DNA of 42,085 nucleotides from RGIG3009 sp045630285 (lineage in GTDB: Bacteria; Bacillota; Clostridia; Oscillospirales; Acutalibacteraceae). Both the position numbers and the translations under genes were made by a program. A model generated the notes under the pieces. The model did not search any database and was not told the origin of the DNA. It saw nothing but the letters and a program-made list of their open reading frames with translations. The stretch is from assembly GCA_045630285.1 (NCBI GenBank), contig JAZQSX010000042.1, forward strand, positions 1 to 42,085, read 5' to 3'. This document shows, piece after piece, positions 38,915-42,085 of the stretch (position 1 is its first letter; the number at the start of each line of letters is the position of its first letter).

Positions 38915-40835
38915 ACCGATGCAGAGTCCTCCCAAAAAAGGCGCACGCCATATCGACATCCGTGTGCTGGGCCGTGTAATTAAGCTGTTGTTCCGTTCCT
39001 ATCCCGCACTGGTACCGTTGGCGATGTTCTGCACGATTTTTTCCGCTCTAGTCGCAGCTATTCCCGCTTTGTTTACGCAGCGGGTCATGGCGGTGGTCGA
39101 GGAGCATATTCTCAGCAAAAATACGGATTGGGCGGCTGCAGCGGAGCGCATCGTGCCGCTGATCGTGGTGCTGATCTGCCTGTACGTACTGTCGATTTTG
39201 TTCAGCACGCTGCAGGGCCAGCTGATGGCGTATATTACGCAGGGCTTTTTGAGTAAGCTGCGTTGTCGGATGTTCGACGATATGCAGAACCTGCCGATCA
39301 AGTATTTTGATACGCACAAGCACGGCGATATTATGAGTCACTACACCAACGATATTGATACGTTGCGCCAGTTGGTATCCCAGTCACTGCCGAGCTTGCT
39401 GCAATCGTCCATTATCGTATTGACCGTGCTGTTCATTATGCTGTACTACAGTGTGTGGATGACGCTCATTGTGTTGTGCGGTGTGGTAGCGATGTTCTTC
39501 GTATCGGGCAAGATCGGAGGCGGCTCAGCGAAGTTCTTTATCCGTCAGCAAAAGGCGGTCGGTAAGACCGAGGGCTACGTTCAGGAAATGATGAACGGTC
39601 AGAAGGTTGTCAAGGTGTTTTCGCACGAAGAGGCAGTCGGCAAGGAGTTCGATGCGCTGAACGAAGAGCTGTTTGCGGACAGCTACCGTGCTCACGCCTA
39701 TGCGAACTCACTCGGTCCGATCGTGATGAACATTGGCAATATTTTGTACGTTCTGATTGCTCTGTTCGGCGGTATTTTCATCGCCACCGGGGTAGAGAAT
39801 CTGGCGATTTCTGATTTGCGGTTTACAGCAGCATTGGTCGTGCCGTTCCTGAATATGACCAAGCAGTTTACCGGAAACGTCAACCAGTTCTCTCAGCAGA
39901 TCAACTCGGTAGCCATGGCGCTGGCCGGTGCCGGACGTATGTTTGGTCTTATGGACCAGCAACTGGAGACGGATGAGGGCTACGTGACGTTGGTCAACGT
40001 GGAGGTTGCCGAGGACGGTACAATCACCGAGGCAGAGGGCCGCACCGGCAAATGGGCGTGGAAGCATCCTCACACGGACGGTACGCTGACGTATACACTA
40101 CTGCGTGGTGACGTGACGCTGAACAACGTGGATTTCGGCTACGAAGAAGGCAAGCCGGTGCTGCATGACGTGTCGGTGTACGCCGAGCCGGGCCAGAAGG
40201 TGGCGTTCGTCGGCGCAACGGGTGCGGGTAAGACGACCATTACCAACCTGATCAACCGTTTTTATGATATTGCGGACGGCAAGATCCGCTACGACGGTAT
40301 TAACATCAACAAGATCCGTAAATCCGATCTGCGGCGTTCTCTGGGCATCGTGCTGCAGGATACCAACCTCTTTACCGGCAGCGTTATGGATAATATCCGC
40401 TACGGGCGGTTGGATGCCACCGATGAGGAATGCCGTGAGGCGGCTCGCTTGGTGGGTGCGGATGATTTTATCACCCGCTTGCCGCAGGGATACGATACGG
40501 AGTTGTCCAACAACGGTGCCAATCTGTCGCAGGGGCAGCGTCAGCTGATTGCGATCGCCCGAGCGGCGGTAGCGGATCCGCCGGTGATGATTTTGGATGA
40601 GGCGACCTCGTCCATTGATACCCGTACGGAGGCGATTGTATCCCGTGGTATGGATAAATTGATGGAGGGGCGCACGGTGTTCGTTATTGCGCATCGGTTG
40701 TCCACCGTTAAGAACTCGGATGTCATTATGGTATTGGAAAAGGGTCGCATCATTGAGCGTGGCAGTCACGAAAAGCTCATCGAAGAGCGCGGCACGTACT
40801 ATCAGCTGTATACCGGCGCCTTTGAACTGGAGTAA
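38907..40835 (+). CDS. ABC exporter subunit B (catalytic half)
   Basis: 642 residues. Six membrane helices (YPALVPLAMFCTIFSALVAA, IVPLIVVLICLYVLSILFS, LTVLFIMLYYSVWMTLIVL) precede the nucleotide-binding domain with Walker A FVGATGAGKTT, signature LSQGQRQLIA (degenerate, Gln for Gly) and a canonical Walker B MILDEATSS with the catalytic Glu. The pattern is complementary to subunit A: one subunit gives the working Walker B, the other the normal signature. An insertion of ~50 residues before the domain (QLETDEGYVTLVNVEVAEDG) is usual in this type. Start ATG 38907 overlaps the stop of subunit A, with GGGGGTGAGG as ribosome binding site. Confidence 0.92.
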   Translation: MSKPMQSPPKKGARHIDIRVLGRVIKLLFRSYPALVPLAMFCTIFSALVAAIPALFTQRVMAVVEEHILSKNTDWAAAAERIVPLIVVLICLYVLSILFSTLQGQLMAYITQGFLSKLRCRMFDDMQNLPIKYFDTHKHGDIMSHYTNDIDTLRQLVSQSLPSLLQSSIIVLTVLFIMLYYSVWMTLIVLCGVVAMFFVSGKIGGGSAKFFIRQQKAVGKTEGYVQEMMNGQKVVKVFSHEEAVGKEFDALNEELFADSYRAHAYANSLGPIVMNIGNILYVLIALFGGIFIATGVENLAISDLRFTAALVVPFLNMTKQFTGNVNQFSQQINSVAMALAGAGRMFGLMDQQLETDEGYVTLVNVEVAEDGTITEAEGRTGKWAWKHPHTDGTLTYTLLRGDVTLNNVDFGYEEGKPVLHDVSVYAEPGQKVAFVGATGAGKTTITNLINRFYDIADGKIRYDGININKIRKSDLRRSLGIVLQDTNLFTGSVMDNIRYGRLDATDEECREAARLVGADDFITRLPQGYDTELSNNGANLSQGQRQLIAIARAAVADPPVMILDEATSSIDTRTEAIVSRGMDKLMEGRTVFVIAHRLSTVKNSDVIMVLEKGRIIERGSHEKLIEERGTYYQLYTGAFELE

Positions 40836-40868
40836 CACAGTGCGTGACAGCCTTTTTCGCAGGGGCTC

Positions 40869-40897
40869 TTGCAACCGCTTCGACAATATGCTACAAT
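40869..40897 (+). promoter_or_regulatory. Promoter of the membrane protein gene
   Basis: TTGCAA (40869-40874), 17-bp spacer, TACAAT (40892-40897), 29 nt before the ATG. Confidence 0.65.
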
Positions 40898-40926
40898 ACT
40901 CGATATGAGGGCAGGGAGGTGCTGTT

Positions 40927-41541
40927 ATGACAGGAATACGGACGACGGTTTGCCGCTGGGCGATGTGGCTTTTGTATCCGGTCGTGTTGTTCTTTCAGGT
41001 TGCCGCTATCTATGGAACGCTTTCCGGCACGGCGGCTGACTCGTTGGAAATTCGTCCCACGGTGAATCTGATGACCATTTTGACGTGCGTTTTTTTCCTT
41101 TTCGTGACAGCGTTTCTCATTTTGCCGCTTTTGTATAAGAAAAAGCGGGCGGCATATCTGTGTGCCTTGGTGTCGCTGATCATCAGTGCCCTGCTGGCAC
41201 TGCTGTTCATACCGATCGCCCTGCAGTTATATAATTACTTTGGTGGTACGTATATCACCAGTGGCGGCGAGGTCGGTATCAGCCTTTGGGATACGATCTA
41301 TCGGCATATGTCGCCGTTGCTGTTCCCGCTGCTCATGATTCCGGTGTTTCTGGATCTGCGCCAGGCGGAAAGAGAGCGTCAGGTGGCCGAAGAAAAAGAA
41401 GATGCTCCCAGCATCTTGGGCGGGTTAAGTGATTTTCGGCTATCCAAGCTGCCTGCGGATCAGAATCGTCCGATGCGGGAGAAACGCTCGGTACGGCAAC
41501 GCCGTTTGAAGGAAGAACAGAAGAAGCAACAGAAGAAATAA
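40927..41541 (+). CDS. Four-helix membrane protein of unknown function
   Basis: 204 residues. Four hydrophobic helices (MWLLYPVVLFFQVAAIYG, LTCVFFLFVTAFLILPLLY, LCALVSLIISALLALLFIPI, LLFPLLMIPVFL) are followed by a soluble Lys/Arg/Glu/Gln-rich tail ending KKQQKK. I recognise no family. GGGAGG lies 7 nt before the ATG. It has its own promoter and terminator, so it is monocistronic or read into the next gene only by leakage. Confidence 0.75.
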   Translation: MTGIRTTVCRWAMWLLYPVVLFFQVAAIYGTLSGTAADSLEIRPTVNLMTILTCVFFLFVTAFLILPLLYKKKRAAYLCALVSLIISALLALLFIPIALQLYNYFGGTYITSGGEVGISLWDTIYRHMSPLLFPLLMIPVFLDLRQAERERQVAEEKEDAPSILGGLSDFRLSKLPADQNRPMREKRSVRQRRLKEEQKKQQKK

Positions 41542-41543
41542 GT

Positions 41544-41570
41544 AAAAAGCCGCCCCCGGGCGGCTTTTTT
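41544..41570 (+). terminator. Rho-independent terminator directly before the rRNA methyltransferase gene
   Basis: 12-bp stem 41544-41555 with 41558-41569 and T6. It ends 13 nt before the next start codon. Confidence 0.85.
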
Positions 41571-41583
41571 CGGAGGAAGACGT

Positions 41584-42051
41584 ATGTTACCTCAGCGATT
41601 TGAAGAACGGATGCGGAGCCTGCTTGGCGCACGGTATGCGGAAATAGCGACGTGGGCAGAGCAGACGCTTGTGGTGCGTGGCTTGCGTGCCAACACGCTG
41701 AAATGCTCGGTCGAGCGGTTGTCGACGCTGGTGTCAATGCCGCTCGAGCCTGTACCGTTTGCCGCCGAAGGCTTTGTAACGACGGCGGAGTTTCGGGCAG
41801 GCAGCGACCCGCTGCACCATGCCGGTGCTTATTATATGCAGGAGCCGTCCGCCATGGCACCGGTGGAGGCGCTGGATGTACAGCCCGGCATGCGCGTACT
41901 GGATCTGTGTGCTGCGCCGGGAGGGAAATCCACGCAGATCGCAGATAAGCTGCGCCCACAAGGTATCCTGGTCACCAATGAGATCCATCCGACGCGTGCC
42001 CGCATTCTTCTGGAGAATGTTGAGCGCATGGGCGTGACCAATGCGGTGGTG
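41584..42051 (+). CDS. RsmB/RsmF-type rRNA m5C methyltransferase, N-terminal part
   Basis: 156 codons are chromosomal; the gene then runs into adapter sequence. MLPQRFEERMRSLLGARYAE is the usual N-terminal domain of the family; YYMQEPSAMAP, VLDLCAAPGGKSTQIA (motif I of NOL1/NOP2/Sun proteins) and LVTNEIHPTRARILLENVERMG follow. The catalytic Cys motifs lie beyond the truncation. The frame appears to end at a stop at 42073-42075, but this stop is in the adapter. The enzyme methylates cytosine in 16S rRNA. Ribosome binding site GGAGGA is 8 nt upstream, right after a terminator. Confidence 0.9.
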
Positions 42052-42083
42052 AAGTCGGAGGCCAAGCGGTCTTAGGAAGACAA
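42052..42083 (+). other. Sequencing adapter (MGI/BGI) at the contig end
   Basis: The 32 bases starting AAGTCGGAGGCCAAGCGG and ending GGAAGACAA match the known DNBSEQ (MGI/BGI) adapter. It interrupts an otherwise normal reading frame at a codon where the family would continue, so it is an assembly artefact; the two remaining bases are unreliable too. Confidence 0.93.
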
Positions 42084-42085
42084 GG

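Overview
The window looks like a contig from an uncultured gut-type Clostridia (Firmicutes), most likely near Oscillospirales/Ruminococcaceae. This rests on a complete sporulation sigma factor gene (sigK), Gram-positive lipoprotein and sorting-type signals, threonine-rich linkers in exported proteins, strong purine-rich ribosome binding sites, tRNA genes that encode CCA, an ECF-type vitamin transporter component and many short Rho-independent terminators. No rRNA gene, CRISPR array, transposase or phage gene is visible. The last 34 bases are not chromosomal: positions 42052-42083 match the MGI/BGI sequencing adapter, so the right end is a true contig end and the last gene's apparent stop codon is false.

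Layout, left to right. 1-3.6 kb is an AT-rich block: a divergent pair of FAD-dependent oxidoreductase and PocR/AraC regulator, then an SGNH hydrolase, a PHP-domain phosphoesterase and a small unknown protein. 3.7-4.8 kb has a flavin-type pyridoxamine-phosphate-oxidase-like protein and a membrane-tethered XRE regulator. 5-8.2 kb (minus) is a secreted endonuclease I with Cys/His repeats and a C-terminal sorting-like signal. 8.4-11.9 kb (minus) is a large DUF4450-like, probably (alpha/alpha)6-barrel carbohydrate-active enzyme followed by a 58-residue acidic protein. 12-14.5 kb carries a quinol-monooxygenase-like protein, a WG-repeat lipoprotein and a DegV lipid-binding protein.

14.5-17.7 kb is a compact vitamin B6 salvage locus: a PdxR/MocR-type regulator with a shortened C-terminus diverges from a translationally coupled operon of pyridoxal/pyridoxamine kinase, ECF S-component and a TatD-associated-type radical SAM protein. 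A perfect 22-bp palindrome sits between them. 17.8-21.4 kb has a coiled-coil protein, an OmpR/HisKA two-component system with a small membrane protein, and a LytTR-DUF3021 regulator/inhibitor pair. 21.4-23 kb encodes a fusion of a Nudix hydrolase with a DNA adenine methyltransferase.

23.2-24.3 kb is a strikingly AT-rich dipeptide epimerase gene beside tRNA-Pro. Then come sigK, a foldase-like lipoprotein with a Thr-rich linker, and a very GC-rich 7.2-kb gene for a 2415-residue secreted protein (binding modules, metallophosphoesterase, beta-propeller) followed by a 39-residue peptide gene. 34.7-37 kb has tRNA-Gly, a histidine phosphatase and an intracellular GH30 glycosidase. 37.1-40.8 kb is a heterodimeric ABC exporter, followed by a membrane protein and the start of an rRNA m5C methyltransferase gene.

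By function, several loci handle carbohydrate or polymer degradation (DUF4450 protein, GH30, nuclease, giant protein, SGNH hydrolase), one handles cofactor salvage, and several are sensors that act at the membrane. The best candidates for something little described are the Nudix-methyltransferase fusion, the B6 operon that contains a radical SAM enzyme, and the two tiny genes trailing large enzyme genes.
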